Shown piece after piece: positions 16,358 through 25,120 of a stretch of 64,000 bases of DNA. The notes below the pieces were generated by a model. That model made no database searches. It saw only the letters and a list, made by a program, of their open reading frames with translations, and had not been told where the DNA came from. Each line of letters begins with the position of its first letter. Positions within the stretch are counted from its first letter, which is position 1. This DNA comes from Candidatus Paracaedibacteraceae bacterium (GTDB taxonomy: Bacteria > Pseudomonadota > Alphaproteobacteria > Paracaedibacterales > Paracaedibacteraceae), in NCBI GenBank assembly GCA_019459505.1, contig JAIBEV010000049.1:1-64000 (forward strand). Reading direction: 5' to 3'. The position numbers and the translations under genes are program-made.

Positions 16358-17089
16358 ATGAGCAACACTGCACCTGCTCAGTTTGATATCATTGGCGATG
16401 TTCATGGATGCTTGGATGAACTGATTGCTTTATTAAAAAAGTTAGGGTACTCCCTTGATGAAGAAAAAGCCGTCATTTCTAAGGTTCCTCACAACAGAAC
16501 GCTTGTGTTTGTCGGTGATCTCGTTGACCGGGGGCCAGATTCACCTGGCGTTTTGCGGTTGGTGATGGATGCGGTCTTGCACGGTAAGGCTTTGAGCGTT
16601 TGCGGAAATCATGATGATAAGCTCAAGCGTAAGTTACAGGGAAAAGATGTCCAAATTACTCATGGACTAGATACGACCTTAGAGCAACTGCGTGACGCTT
16701 CTCCTCAATTTCGAGGACAAATTATCTCCTTCATTGATCAATTACCTTATTACCTGGTTTTGGATCAAGGTCGCCTTGTTATCTGTCATGCAGGTATCCA
16801 AAAAAAATATATCGGTCAGCAATCGCCTAAAATTAAGGCTTTTTGTTTATACGGGCGGTCGTTGGGAACGGATGAAAAGGGATACCCCATTCGATATGAT
16901 TGGGCTCAAGATTATGATGGACAAGCCTTAGTTGTTTATGGCCATACGGTTATTAAAGACTCAGGCTTTATCAATAATACCATTAATTTGGACACAGGCT
17001 GTGTGTTTGGAGGACAATTAACAGCCTTAAGATATCCTGAAAGAGAGATTGTCAGTGTTCCGGCCAATCAATTATATTACCCGAACTAA
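16358..17089 (+). CDS. PrpE/ApaH-like metallophosphatase
   Basis: Calcineurin-like phosphoesterase of the PrpE (bis(5'-nucleosyl)-tetraphosphatase) type. Metal-binding motifs are in order: DIIGDVHGCLDEL (residues about 10-22), VFVGDLVDRGPDS (about 51-63), VCGNHDDKLKRKL (about 83-95), and the later His in VICHAGIQ and VVYGHTVI. The C-terminal INLDTGCVFGGQLTALRYP is typical of PrpE. At 243 residues it has the usual length. Whether the substrate is a dinucleoside polyphosphate or a phosphoprotein cannot be told from sequence. Confidence 0.88.
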   Translation: MSNTAPAQFDIIGDVHGCLDELIALLKKLGYSLDEEKAVISKVPHNRTLVFVGDLVDRGPDSPGVLRLVMDAVLHGKALSVCGNHDDKLKRKLQGKDVQITHGLDTTLEQLRDASPQFRGQIISFIDQLPYYLVLDQGRLVICHAGIQKKYIGQQSPKIKAFCLYGRSLGTDEKGYPIRYDWAQDYDGQALVVYGHTVIKDSGFINNTINLDTGCVFGGQLTALRYPEREIVSVPANQLYYPN

Positions 17090-17157
17090 ATCACCCCTTC
17101 TTTAGAAAATTTTAAGATTCTATCAGCTACGATCGAAATACTATTCAGGAAAGTCGA

Positions 17158-18396
17158 TTGATGCTGTACCATTTAAATGAATTCAAAAATGTCGCCATGA
17201 TGCCGACTAAGGTGTGGTCGGATGCTGTAGGGATATTTGCCTCAGCCATGCCTACTGAAGCTGATTCCTATTCGAAAATTTTATCGGCCTCGTCTCAGAT
17301 TATTGGGCGATCGGCCATGACCTTTGACCAACCCCAATTTGGCCTTTCTCACACCATTCGCGACAATGAAGTTTTAAAAATTGTTGAAAAGAAAATCATG
17401 GTTAAGCCATTTTGTACCTTGCGGTATTTTCAACGCCACTGGGACAAGGGCGCGGTTAATTTTAAAGATCCCAAAGTGTTAATTTGTGCACCCCTGTCAG
17501 GCCATTTTGCAACGCTGCTTCGGGACACTGTTAAGGCTATGTTGCCGCATCATGACGTTTATATTACCGATTGGCATAATGCGAGAGATATCCTCTTAAA
17601 AGAAGGAAATTTCAACTTTCAGACCTATATCGATTATCTGTTGGATTTCATAAGATACTTAGGTAAAGATTTACATGTTATTGCTGTCTGTCAGCCGGCG
17701 GTTCCTGTTTTGTCAACGGTTTCGTTATTGGCCGAATATAATGAGCCTTGCCAGCCCCGCACGATGACGCTGATGGGCGGACCAATTGACACACGTGTTA
17801 ATCCGGGCCCGGTTAATCAGTTTGCTGAAGATCATTCCATGCTATGGTTTAAAAATAATTTAATTAGCAAGGTGCCAGGATCCTATGCCGGTGCCGGCCG
17901 CGAAGTCTGTCCAGGATTTTTGATGCTACAAGGATTTATGAGTTTAAATGTTCAACGCCATCAAGAAGCAAACTTTAATTTATTTAAAAAGCTCATCCAC
18001 GGAGATCGGGAAGGGGCAGAGGCGCACACTAAATTTTATGACGAATACCGAGCTGTCCTAGATATGCCCGCAGAGTATTATCTAGATAGTATTCGGATCG
18101 CTTTTAAAGATCACCTTTTACCCAAGGGGTTGCTAACGTGGCGAGGCTATTTAATTCGTCCTGAAAAAATTAAAAAAACAGCTTTGATGACAGTGGAGGG
18201 GGAATTGGATGAAATCTCTTGTCCTGGGCAAACATATGCGGCGCACGACCTCTGTTCTAAATTACCCGATACCATGCGCTCGCACTACCTTCAATTGGGA
18301 ACGGGACACTATGGTATCTTTAATGGTGGTCGCTGGCGTGAAGAGATTCAGCCTTTAATTTCGTTATTCATTCGCGAACATGATCGATATCATTGA
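17158..18396 (+). CDS. phaZ: Intracellular poly(3-hydroxybutyrate) depolymerase
   Basis: Degrades storage polyhydroxybutyrate granules in the cytoplasm. The 412 residues match the type I intracellular PhaZ of Cupriavidus and alphaproteobacteria: CAPLSGHFATLLRDTVKAML, DVYITDWHNARD, the catalytic Cys in HVIAVCQPAVPVLSTVS (a lipase-like box with Cys in place of Ser), the Asp in TVEGELDEISCPGQ, and the His in LGTGHYGIFNGGRWR. No signal peptide, as expected. PHB synthesis genes are not in this window. It is monocistronic. Confidence 0.93.
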   Translation: MMLYHLNEFKNVAMMPTKVWSDAVGIFASAMPTEADSYSKILSASSQIIGRSAMTFDQPQFGLSHTIRDNEVLKIVEKKIMVKPFCTLRYFQRHWDKGAVNFKDPKVLICAPLSGHFATLLRDTVKAMLPHHDVYITDWHNARDILLKEGNFNFQTYIDYLLDFIRYLGKDLHVIAVCQPAVPVLSTVSLLAEYNEPCQPRTMTLMGGPIDTRVNPGPVNQFAEDHSMLWFKNNLISKVPGSYAGAGREVCPGFLMLQGFMSLNVQRHQEANFNLFKKLIHGDREGAEAHTKFYDEYRAVLDMPAEYYLDSIRIAFKDHLLPKGLLTWRGYLIRPEKIKKTALMTVEGELDEISCPGQTYAAHDLCSKLPDTMRSHYLQLGTGHYGIFNGGRWREEIQPLISLFIREHDRYH

Positions 18397-18485
18397 TAAT
18401 TGATCTCTTAAGAGTTATTGCGAGCCTGTTTTACATCTTCTTAACCTATTTACTCTATCTTATGAAATAAATTAGGAGGAATTGC

Positions 18486-19505
18486 ATGTTTAAAGCAGTT
18501 TTTATGATTGTCAGTTTGTGGATAGGTGTTGTTTCAGCCAATCCACCACCGTCTCTGGATATGAGTCGCTGGATGGAACACCTGGCTGACACTATCCAAG
18601 ATCGTTCTCTTACAGAGCTTTTCCTGCCCGGATCTCATGATTCAGCCACTTATAAGTTAGAACATAAATTCGGCAAAAACCAAGATATTACTAGCAAACT
18701 TAATACCCTAAGATATGCTCTGCTGGGGTTTGGGGTAACTAAAGTGGTGCAAACGTGGTCGCAAGCTCAAAATAGATCTATTATTCAGCAATTAGAAGAC
18801 GGGGTTCGTTACTTGGACTTGCGCATTATTTATCGTGACAGTAAAAAGCAATTTTACACAGTTCACGGTCTCTATGGGCCAAGCTTAAAGGATGTTCTCA
18901 GTCAAATTAATCAATTTCTACACCATCACCCGCAGGAAATAATTGTTATTCAAGTCGGTGATTTAAGATATATGCCGCACGGTGATAATGATCATCATGC
19001 CTTAATTGCAAAATTTAAAGAGGCCTTTGGGAATCGGCTTATTTCTAAGTCTGATGGGTTGGCTCTGCCAATTAAAACGTTATGGGGTCACGAAAAACAA
19101 GTGGTGCTGATCTATAAAAAAGACGATATTGCAGCCGCTTATAATGAGATTTTTCCCCGTAAAAGCTTGGATGATTATTGGGCCAATGCGGATAATGTTT
19201 CGACTCTTAAGATAAAGCTTGATGCTCATTTAAAGGGACGGCAGTTTAATCCCCATCAACTGTATGTGATTCAGTCTCAAATGACACCGGCTACCAATAC
19301 GATAACAGCATCCCTAAAGCCCTTTTCAAAAGGCTATAAATCATTGCACCAAATGGCTGCTGCTGTTCAAAAAGAATTCCCTCAATGGTTAAATGAATGG
19401 CATGCATATGGACCGGCGATTGTCCTTGTTGATTTTATTAACAAGGATATAGCGAGGCAAATTGTTCAATTGAATATGCTTCAACAGCCAGCAAGAATTG
19501 CATAA
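18486..19505 (+). CDS. Secreted phosphatidylinositol-specific phospholipase C
   Basis: A PI-PLC X-domain enzyme that cleaves phosphoinositides, lipids generally absent from bacteria, so a host target is likely. The signal peptide is MFKAVFMIVSLWIGVVSA, cut before NPPPS. The two catalytic His lie in LFLPGSHDSATYKL and FYTVHGLYGPSLKDVL. Supporting features are GVRYLDLRIIYR and HHPQEIIVIQVGDLRY. The product has 339 residues; no Y or C2 domain is present, as in other bacterial enzymes. A good ribosome site (TAGGAGG) precedes the ATG, and a terminator follows. No known adhesion or secretion module is attached. Confidence 0.88.
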   Translation: MFKAVFMIVSLWIGVVSANPPPSLDMSRWMEHLADTIQDRSLTELFLPGSHDSATYKLEHKFGKNQDITSKLNTLRYALLGFGVTKVVQTWSQAQNRSIIQQLEDGVRYLDLRIIYRDSKKQFYTVHGLYGPSLKDVLSQINQFLHHHPQEIIVIQVGDLRYMPHGDNDHHALIAKFKEAFGNRLISKSDGLALPIKTLWGHEKQVVLIYKKDDIAAAYNEIFPRKSLDDYWANADNVSTLKIKLDAHLKGRQFNPHQLYVIQSQMTPATNTITASLKPFSKGYKSLHQMAAAVQKEFPQWLNEWHAYGPAIVLVDFINKDIARQIVQLNMLQQPARIA

Positions 19506-19520
19506 AGCATCTCTTTTAAA

Positions 19521-19544
19521 AAAGCTGCCTTCTCTGGCAGCTTT
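19521..19544 (+). terminator. Terminator of the PI-PLC gene
   Basis: AAAGCTGCC (19521-19529) and GGCAGCTTT (19536-19544) form a perfect 9-bp stem with a 6-base loop. The T run is short. Confidence 0.6.
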
Positions 19545-19634
19545 AAATGAATTATAAGAAAAATTTTATCCAATGAAGAAACCGTCAGGTAAGAAGTGCA
19601 GCTTTAATCTTTGTGAGATAGTATAATTTCTATA

Positions 19635-21479
19635 TTACCATCTATCACTGTTCTTATGGAACTCCTTCTCATAAAGCTCCTTAGCTTTCTCATGTCCTTC
19701 GATAATTAAACTTTCTAACAATTTTCGGGCATCATCTATGTAGTCGTCCCCTCTTAAATCTTCATCAAGCCATAATTTAGATAATTCATATTTGGCTTCC
19801 ACATGCCCTTGTTTAGCTGCCTTTTCGAAGTAGCTTAAACTGTTAGACGACTCTTCTCTTTTAAGGTAAATCATACCAGCTTTATAAGCTGCTTCCCTAT
19901 GCCCGTTTTTAAACGCATCCAAGAAGTAGCACAAAGCTCTTTCTTGATTATTACCTAACCCCATTTTAGTACAATAATATTCACCATATTGAAATTGGGC
20001 CTCTGCCTGTAGGTGAGGATATTTTATAATCGGTTCTGAAGATTCTTCTTCAAAGGCAAAGGGATAAGCTAACCTATACAGTCTTTCACATGCTGGGGCA
20101 TATTCTATTATTTGAGAGTAAGCATTAATTGCTTCTTTAAAGTTTCCTTTTTCTTCCCATTCCTTTCCTGAAACAAAAATAGCTTTATGATTTTCGATCA
20201 ATAATGTAGGTCTGTTTGAATGCTGCTGGCAGAATCGATATATTTTTTTGTTGAGTTCCATCTCTGATGTAATAATTTTTCTAAAAGCTTCTAAAGCTAA
20301 AGGGTCCTTAGATGCCCCACTTTCTTTGAGGAAAGCCCATGCCGTCATATTATGCCTATACGCTGCTTGAAGAAAATATTGGATACTAAGATCATAATTG
20401 TCATCAATGCCTCTACCTGAAAGATAAAGTAAAGCGACTTTTAGTGCTGCCTGCGCAGATGGATGGTTTTTTAAACACTCTAATGCCTCTTGTGAACCAT
20501 TAGCTGCAGCTTCTTCATACCACCTTAAAGAGCTATTTTCATCTAGGAAATAGGAGGCCGTTTGTCCCCCATATAATTTTGCTAAAGCAAGCATTGCGCT
20601 AACTACTCTCCCATAGGCGGCAGAGAGATATAAATCTCTAACCTTTTGTAAAGCTTTGCGCAAATTAATCTCTTTTTGTCGATCCGCAGCGTTATAATAT
20701 GGATTTCTCCATATGCCATAACCATTTAACTCATCCCAACTAAAATCATTGGTTGAATATGTTTGCCCTGAAGCTTGATAAGCCTTATAAGCCTCTTCCT
20801 GAAGAATGCATGCAAGTTCATATTGAGCCTTATGATGTTTTTTTTCAGAGGCTTGAGTAAAATACTTTTTTGCATTCTTCACATTTTCAAGATTCTTCTC
20901 CAAGGGGCGTCCAAGAGTTAAGAGAGTATAAGAGCATTTTTGAGAAAAATATAATCCTAGCTTATAAAGGGCGTTAGGATGTTGACCTTTAGCAGCTTCC
21001 TTATAAGCTGCTAATGCTCGTGCTCCATCTCTCTTAACTCCTATACCATTCTGAAACATCCAGCCAAAAATAAAGTGTTCTTCTAGAGGGTTAGACTTTG
21101 CTTTTATTACAAAAGTATTGTCAATTAAACTTTTGAAATCTTTTGAAACAGTTCTCGCTTCAATCAATTTTTCGATCTTTAAAATAGAAAGTATCTTTAT
21201 TTTTAATTCATTAGAAAAATCATCGAAGGGAAAAGGTAATGTTTTTGCTTGCTTGTTAAACATCCTTATGGAATGAGGGTAAAAATCTTCCTCTTCATCT
21301 GTAACATTCTGCATTTTTATTGAAGCTTTATTTGACGGGGTTTCTACAATTTCTTCCTCTGGATCTTGCCAGCCTAATAATCTATCCTGCCATCTTATAG
21401 TCTCTTGAGCATAAGAATTGTTTATAATTTTGATTACGAAAGTTGATAGAAGAAATGTGTATATTAATTTACTTACCAT
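19635..21479 (-). CDS. Secreted F-box protein with Sel1-like repeats
   Basis: A 614-residue protein with an N-terminal signal peptide (cut near NNSYAQETI, residue about 25). Residues about 84-122 form an F-box: DDFSNELKIKILSILKIEKL, followed by IEARTVSKDFKSLI, matching the L-P-x-E-L...I-L...L...R-x-V-S-K-x-F pattern of eukaryotic SCF adaptors. From residue 135 onward there are Sel1/TPR-like repeats, for example FGWMFQNGIGVKRDGARALA, KVALLYLSGRGIDDNYDLSI and AAYKAGMIYLKREESSNSLS. F-boxes are essentially eukaryotic and appear in effectors of Legionella and amoeba symbionts, so a role in hijacking host ubiquitin ligase is inferred. A decayed relative of this gene's start lies at 24765-24962. Confidence 0.75.
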   Translation of the reverse strand: MVSKLIYTFLLSTFVIKIINNSYAQETIRWQDRLLGWQDPEEEIVETPSNKASIKMQNVTDEEEDFYPHSIRMFNKQAKTLPFPFDDFSNELKIKILSILKIEKLIEARTVSKDFKSLIDNTFVIKAKSNPLEEHFIFGWMFQNGIGVKRDGARALAAYKEAAKGQHPNALYKLGLYFSQKCSYTLLTLGRPLEKNLENVKNAKKYFTQASEKKHHKAQYELACILQEEAYKAYQASGQTYSTNDFSWDELNGYGIWRNPYYNAADRQKEINLRKALQKVRDLYLSAAYGRVVSAMLALAKLYGGQTASYFLDENSSLRWYEEAAANGSQEALECLKNHPSAQAALKVALLYLSGRGIDDNYDLSIQYFLQAAYRHNMTAWAFLKESGASKDPLALEAFRKIITSEMELNKKIYRFCQQHSNRPTLLIENHKAIFVSGKEWEEKGNFKEAINAYSQIIEYAPACERLYRLAYPFAFEEESSEPIIKYPHLQAEAQFQYGEYYCTKMGLGNNQERALCYFLDAFKNGHREAAYKAGMIYLKREESSNSLSYFEKAAKQGHVEAKYELSKLWLDEDLRGDDYIDDARKLLESLIIEGHEKAKELYEKEFHKNSDRW

Positions 21480-21819
21480 AACAGCTTCTCTCTTTATTCT
21501 AAAATTTCCAGAATAATTATTTTTTAATTTAAGGATCTCAAGAAAATATAAAGAGAGTATTTTATAGTTGGTACATTAATTTTAGGATAATCTTTGCTAT
21601 GTCAATCATCTAAGTTAGCACCCTAGAGGTTTAAAATTCATTTTGATAGCTCTATAGATAAGGGTAATGCCCACTGGTTATCAAGTAGATATAGTTCTTA
21701 GGTAACCTGGTCGTGTGTCATTTGACTGTATCCTTATCTTTAATCTTTAAGGTTTTGACCACATTTTAAAATCATTAGGGTATGCTTTTGTAAGTGCTTG
21801 CCATAATTGAAAATAATCT
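21480..21819. other. Gap with upstream region of the F-box gene (one copy of a diverged repeat)
   Basis: The part 21480-21600 is the upstream region of the F-box/Sel1 gene and is repeated, with changes, at 24841-24962. It includes the shared stretch TTTTATAGTTGGTACATTAA. The rest (21600-21819) shows no convincing open frame, RNA or mobile element. Confidence 0.5.
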
Positions 21820-22425
21820 TTAGTTCGAGCGATAATTTATATCGCTCGCTATTCTATTAATAGTACGATCACTAATTTGATAACCATGGCTGGAAGAGGC
21901 TATGGCTATAGCGTTATATTTAATATTATTCTTTTTAAGATGATTTAAAAAATTATAGAGATTCTTTCGGTTATAATTTTGCTTTTGATCTAATCTTCCG
22001 CGGCTAGCAAATGCTTTCGTATAATGCTCATCATTTCGAAATACTTTATATAAAGCTCGAGCCTCGTCACGTTTAATGTTAAATCCAATCATTGCTAAGC
22101 TTATAAATTTACTTTCATTTTTCCTGGCAGGATAATAATCATTTATTATACTTTCTTTAATATAACGCCTCTTGTTTTGTCGTTCCTGTTTTTTCAAGAA
22201 ATCATCCAGAAAAAGATCTAACGGTGAATCATAAGTTACTATTACTGTAGCTTTATTATTTATCACTTTATCTTCTATAGGTTGTGCCTCTTGTTTTGCA
22301 ACCGCATTCCTATGTCTCAATCCTCCTTCTGAGAGGAGTGGTACCTTTTCGTCCTCTGCTGCCGAGCTTTCTGTTATTCCTAAAAAGCATAACGATATTA
22401 AAAGAAATAAGGAAAATTTATTCAT
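21820..22425 (-). CDS. Small secreted protein of unknown function
   Basis: A 201-residue product with a clear signal peptide (MNKFSLFLLISLCFLGITESSAA). The mature part is hydrophilic and basic; residues about 75-200 are predicted helical (LDLFLDDFLKKQERQNKRRY, YNRKNLYNFLNHLKKNNIKY), ending in a helix-turn-helix-looking stretch ISDRTINRIASDI. No family is recognised. It lies in a run of secreted, AT-rich genes on the minus strand (F-box, OTU), which suggests a host-interaction role, but nothing in the sequence proves it. Confidence 0.55.
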   Translation of the reverse strand: MNKFSLFLLISLCFLGITESSAAEDEKVPLLSEGGLRHRNAVAKQEAQPIEDKVINNKATVIVTYDSPLDLFLDDFLKKQERQNKRRYIKESIINDYYPARKNESKFISLAMIGFNIKRDEARALYKVFRNDEHYTKAFASRGRLDQKQNYNRKNLYNFLNHLKKNNIKYNAIAIASSSHGYQISDRTINRIASDINYRSN

Positions 22426-22546
22426 CTTATTATCTCCCTAATTAATTGTTTAAACATTTAACTATTATTTTTCTTTTTATATTTTTTATAAAAATAAGAT
22501 TTCTTTATTATATCGCCTTTTTAAAAAAGTGTCATCCCTCATCATT

Positions 22547-23365
22547 CTAGTTATCTTTTTTTTCTCTTCTTTGCTCTATTGTGCTTTTCTCAACGTGAGG
22601 TTGGGGGCTTTCTTGAGTTGTTAATTCTTCTACTTGTAACATCTCTTCATGACAATTTAACATATCGTAATGATCCCACCCATTGTGAAGCACATGAGCA
22701 GAACGATTATTTTTTTTGTTTTCATACCAATGGATAAGTTTTGCTACTGTGTCACCTGCCGGTACTTGCCATATGTAAAGGTTGATTCCATGAAGGTAAG
22801 CAATAGCATCGTATAGTCCAGTTGCTCCTATAGTTGCTTCAATGTCTTGATTAGGCGTGTGGGTGAGCCATCCACTTCCCGCTGTTCCTCGAGTCTTAAA
22901 ACTCTTTGTATAGCTAAGGTAGATTTCTTTACTACGAGCATGGATAAGAGTTTCTTCGATGTTAGCTTTAAGACGGTCCTGGAAAATTACAATAGTATTT
23001 CTTGTTGCTTCAGAAAGACTCTCATCGTCTAATAGTTCATCTAGGTTTTCTACTTTTCCTTCCCCATACCCAAGCTCCTTAGAATAAAGCTGAGCTAAAG
23101 AGAGTTCCTCCTTTATAAGCGATTGGTATTTATCATTTAATTCCTTAAAGTGTAGGACTATTTCTTTAGGAAGGTTTTCCTCTCTTAACGCTCTAAGAAT
23201 TTCTGGGGCCACCAATTCCCTAATAATCTCTTCATTTTTATTATCTTGGAGGAGTCTTAAGCTTTTTTTTCGTGTGGTTCCAATAGCACTAAAGCCACAG
23301 TCTCCATCCCCTTCAGTTTTTTTAATAGTAAAATGGAGAAGATTATTTCCTCCTGCTGGTTTTAT
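22547..23365 (-). pseudogene. OTU-family cysteine protease (deubiquitinase-like), frame-shifted from the preceding gene
   Basis: The frame is open from 23365 to the stop at 22547 but has no ATG, GTG or TTG before the catalytic site; the first TTG (23215) would remove it. Translation of 23359-23270 gives PAGGNNLLHFTIKKTEG, then DGDCGFSAIG, the OTU Asp-Cys box. The other half of the site is at the C-terminal end: GINLYIWQ then SAHVLHNGWDHYDML, with the catalytic His in WDHYD. The upstream gene ends in frame at 23343, one base out of register. Removing one A from the run at 23360-23363 would fuse both into about 674 residues. It is either a broken gene or one using a +1 shift near AGG AGG. Confidence 0.65.
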
Positions 23366-24572
23366 TCAACTCTTTATCTTCCGGCAGAGTACCGGCGCAA
23401 ATTAAATATGCTTCTCCGCGTCGTGTGAGATGCAATACAATATTATACCCTTTCTCATTACTTGCATTCTTTGGATAAGTAGGGAACAAGCAATATAAAT
23501 GAGTAGTAGGTTTTTTATATGTGGAGTCATATGTCTCTCCAATCAAGGTGTAGTTAATACTCTCATCTTTTTTTAGTAATTTTAATATATTGTGGTAAGG
23601 ATTATCTTTTATAAGCCCTAAAGGTAATTGAGGATCATGAAAATTTTCTTTATTTAAAAAATTATCTAAGAAGTTCTTAACATCTGGTAAGTATGAATTA
23701 AAAATATTTTTTATATTGAGATGGGGATGAGGTGGTATACGATTAGTATAACCATTATCTACCTCATCCGAACCATTATCTAGACCGCCCAAACCTTTCT
23801 CTAAATCGTCCGCCCCATTATCTCCACCGTCTGAACCATTATTTAGACCATCTTTAATATAAGTCTCTTGTAAAGGAGAAAATTCAGGATCTCTTCTTAT
23901 CCCCTTAGTATAATTCTTAAAAAAGGTATTAATTCTATAAAAATTTTTTGTATTTACTTCCGAAGGTTTTTTAATATCAAAGTGACATTTTATTTCTACT
24001 GAATAATTACCCTTCCTATAAAGGTAGCCATATAAATATTCTCTCCCCTTTCTTTTAGAACTATTACGGCATATACAATCTCTCCAGGAAGTCTCTTCTT
24101 TTTTAAAGGCACCGTAAATTGGAAACTTCAACCACCTTTTAGGATTATTTATACTTTCTGTATAAAAATTACAGGACAATATATCATCTATAGTTTGTAA
24201 GTGATCTAGATAAGATTGAGGCATGGTTGAAGGTAAGATTTCTGATAACCCCATGCTTTTACTGCTCGTATTAAGATTAGCCCAATAATTAATCAGTACC
24301 TGACGATATTTATGAATTGCTGCACCTAAAGTAAAAGCAGCGCCACTAATTAAAATAACATTAAGGGAAACGAAGGTTATATTACTTGCCATAGTTGTTT
24401 TGTCTAAGAAGGAGTAGCCACTTTCCTCATACTGGGCACAAGAATCTTCTATGGTTGTGTTATACCTTAATCCATTTTGGATTATCTCTATATATTCAGA
24501 GTCTTGAGTGTAAGCAAAATTATTTAATAAAATGAATAAAAAGCTTATGAGTAATAAGGTTAGTTTTTTCAT
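23343..24572 (-). CDS. Secreted or membrane protein, probably the N-terminal part of an OTU protease
   Basis: A 409-residue frame with a signal peptide (MKKLTLLLISFLFILLNNFAYT) and a second hydrophobic segment (ITFVSLNVILISGAAFTLGA, about 65-84) that may anchor it. Residues about 245-280 are an acidic Gly/Asp/Asn-rich repeat (NGSDGGDNGADDLEKGLGG, LDNGSDEVDNG). No domain is recognised elsewhere. It ends at TAA 23343-23345, just as the OTU catalytic domain begins in the next frame; the last codons AGG AGG also make a Shine-Dalgarno-like AGGAGG. The natural product may therefore be a longer OTU protein with this part as its secreted N-terminal region. Confidence 0.6.
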   Translation of the reverse strand: MKKLTLLLISFLFILLNNFAYTQDSEYIEIIQNGLRYNTTIEDSCAQYEESGYSFLDKTTMASNITFVSLNVILISGAAFTLGAAIHKYRQVLINYWANLNTSSKSMGLSEILPSTMPQSYLDHLQTIDDILSCNFYTESINNPKRWLKFPIYGAFKKEETSWRDCICRNSSKRKGREYLYGYLYRKGNYSVEIKCHFDIKKPSEVNTKNFYRINTFFKNYTKGIRRDPEFSPLQETYIKDGLNNGSDGGDNGADDLEKGLGGLDNGSDEVDNGYTNRIPPHPHLNIKNIFNSYLPDVKNFLDNFLNKENFHDPQLPLGLIKDNPYHNILKLLKKDESINYTLIGETYDSTYKKPTTHLYCLFPTYPKNASNEKGYNIVLHLTRRGEAYLICAGTLPEDKELNKTSRRK

Positions 24573-25029
24573 TACCCAATCTCTCTAGTAAAACATCTTA
24601 AAATTTTTATATGGTATCTAACCTAATTATTTTCAAGCCAAATGCTTAAAAGTTGCTCCTTTTATTAACCTATTCTTTAAAAATTTTTAGTTGAATTGAC
24701 GCTTTCATATACAATAATATAATTTCCCTTGATTCTTTTCTTATAAATTAAGTCTTTATACCTCAATAGGCGTAAGAATTGTTTATAACTCTTGTTATGA
24801 AAATTGATAGAAGGAATGCATATATTAATCTATTTATCGTGACAGCTTCTCTCGTTATCATAAAACCTTCAGAATAATTAATTTTTAATTTAAGCACACT
24901 AAAAAAATATAAAGAGAGCATTTTATAGTTGGTACATTAATTTTAGGATAATTTTTGCTAGGTTGATAGCTTATATTTCATTCTATATTATACCTTGATG
25001 CGATTTCCTGATAACCCTTTTAATGATGA
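24573..25029. repeat. Decayed copy of the F-box gene's signal peptide and upstream region (24765-24962)
   Basis: 24765-24962 is a diverged copy of 21400-21600, covering the upstream region and signal peptide codons of the F-box/Sel1 gene. On the minus strand the copy reads INRLIYAFLLSIFITRVINN and SYAY then stop, with the start codon changed to ACG (original: MVSKLIYTFLLSTFVIKIIN). Nothing of the mature protein remains. The rest of the gap, 24573-24764 and 24963-25029, holds no recognisable gene. Confidence 0.6.
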
Positions 25030-25116
25030 AGGGTAAACCTTTTAAAGATTTACCCTCAGTAGTCTCTGGTTTTCATGGTCGTTTTAGAGGGGCAAGCTCA
25101 CGATGAGAGCCCCTTA
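25030..25116 (-). terminator. Hairpins downstream of ctrA
   Basis: Two stems lie after the ctrA stop. The nearer, 25092-25116, pairs GGGGC with GCCCC around an inner GCTC/GAGC stem. The farther, AGGGTAAA/TTTACCCT (25030-25037, 25049-25056), is a perfect 8-bp stem. Neither has a long T tract. Confidence 0.45.
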
Positions 25117-25120
25117 AAGC

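Noticed and set aside
22547-23215. OTU gene as a 222-residue protein starting at TTG 23215
   Set aside because: That start would remove the catalytic Cys box, which is clearly encoded just upstream in the same frame.
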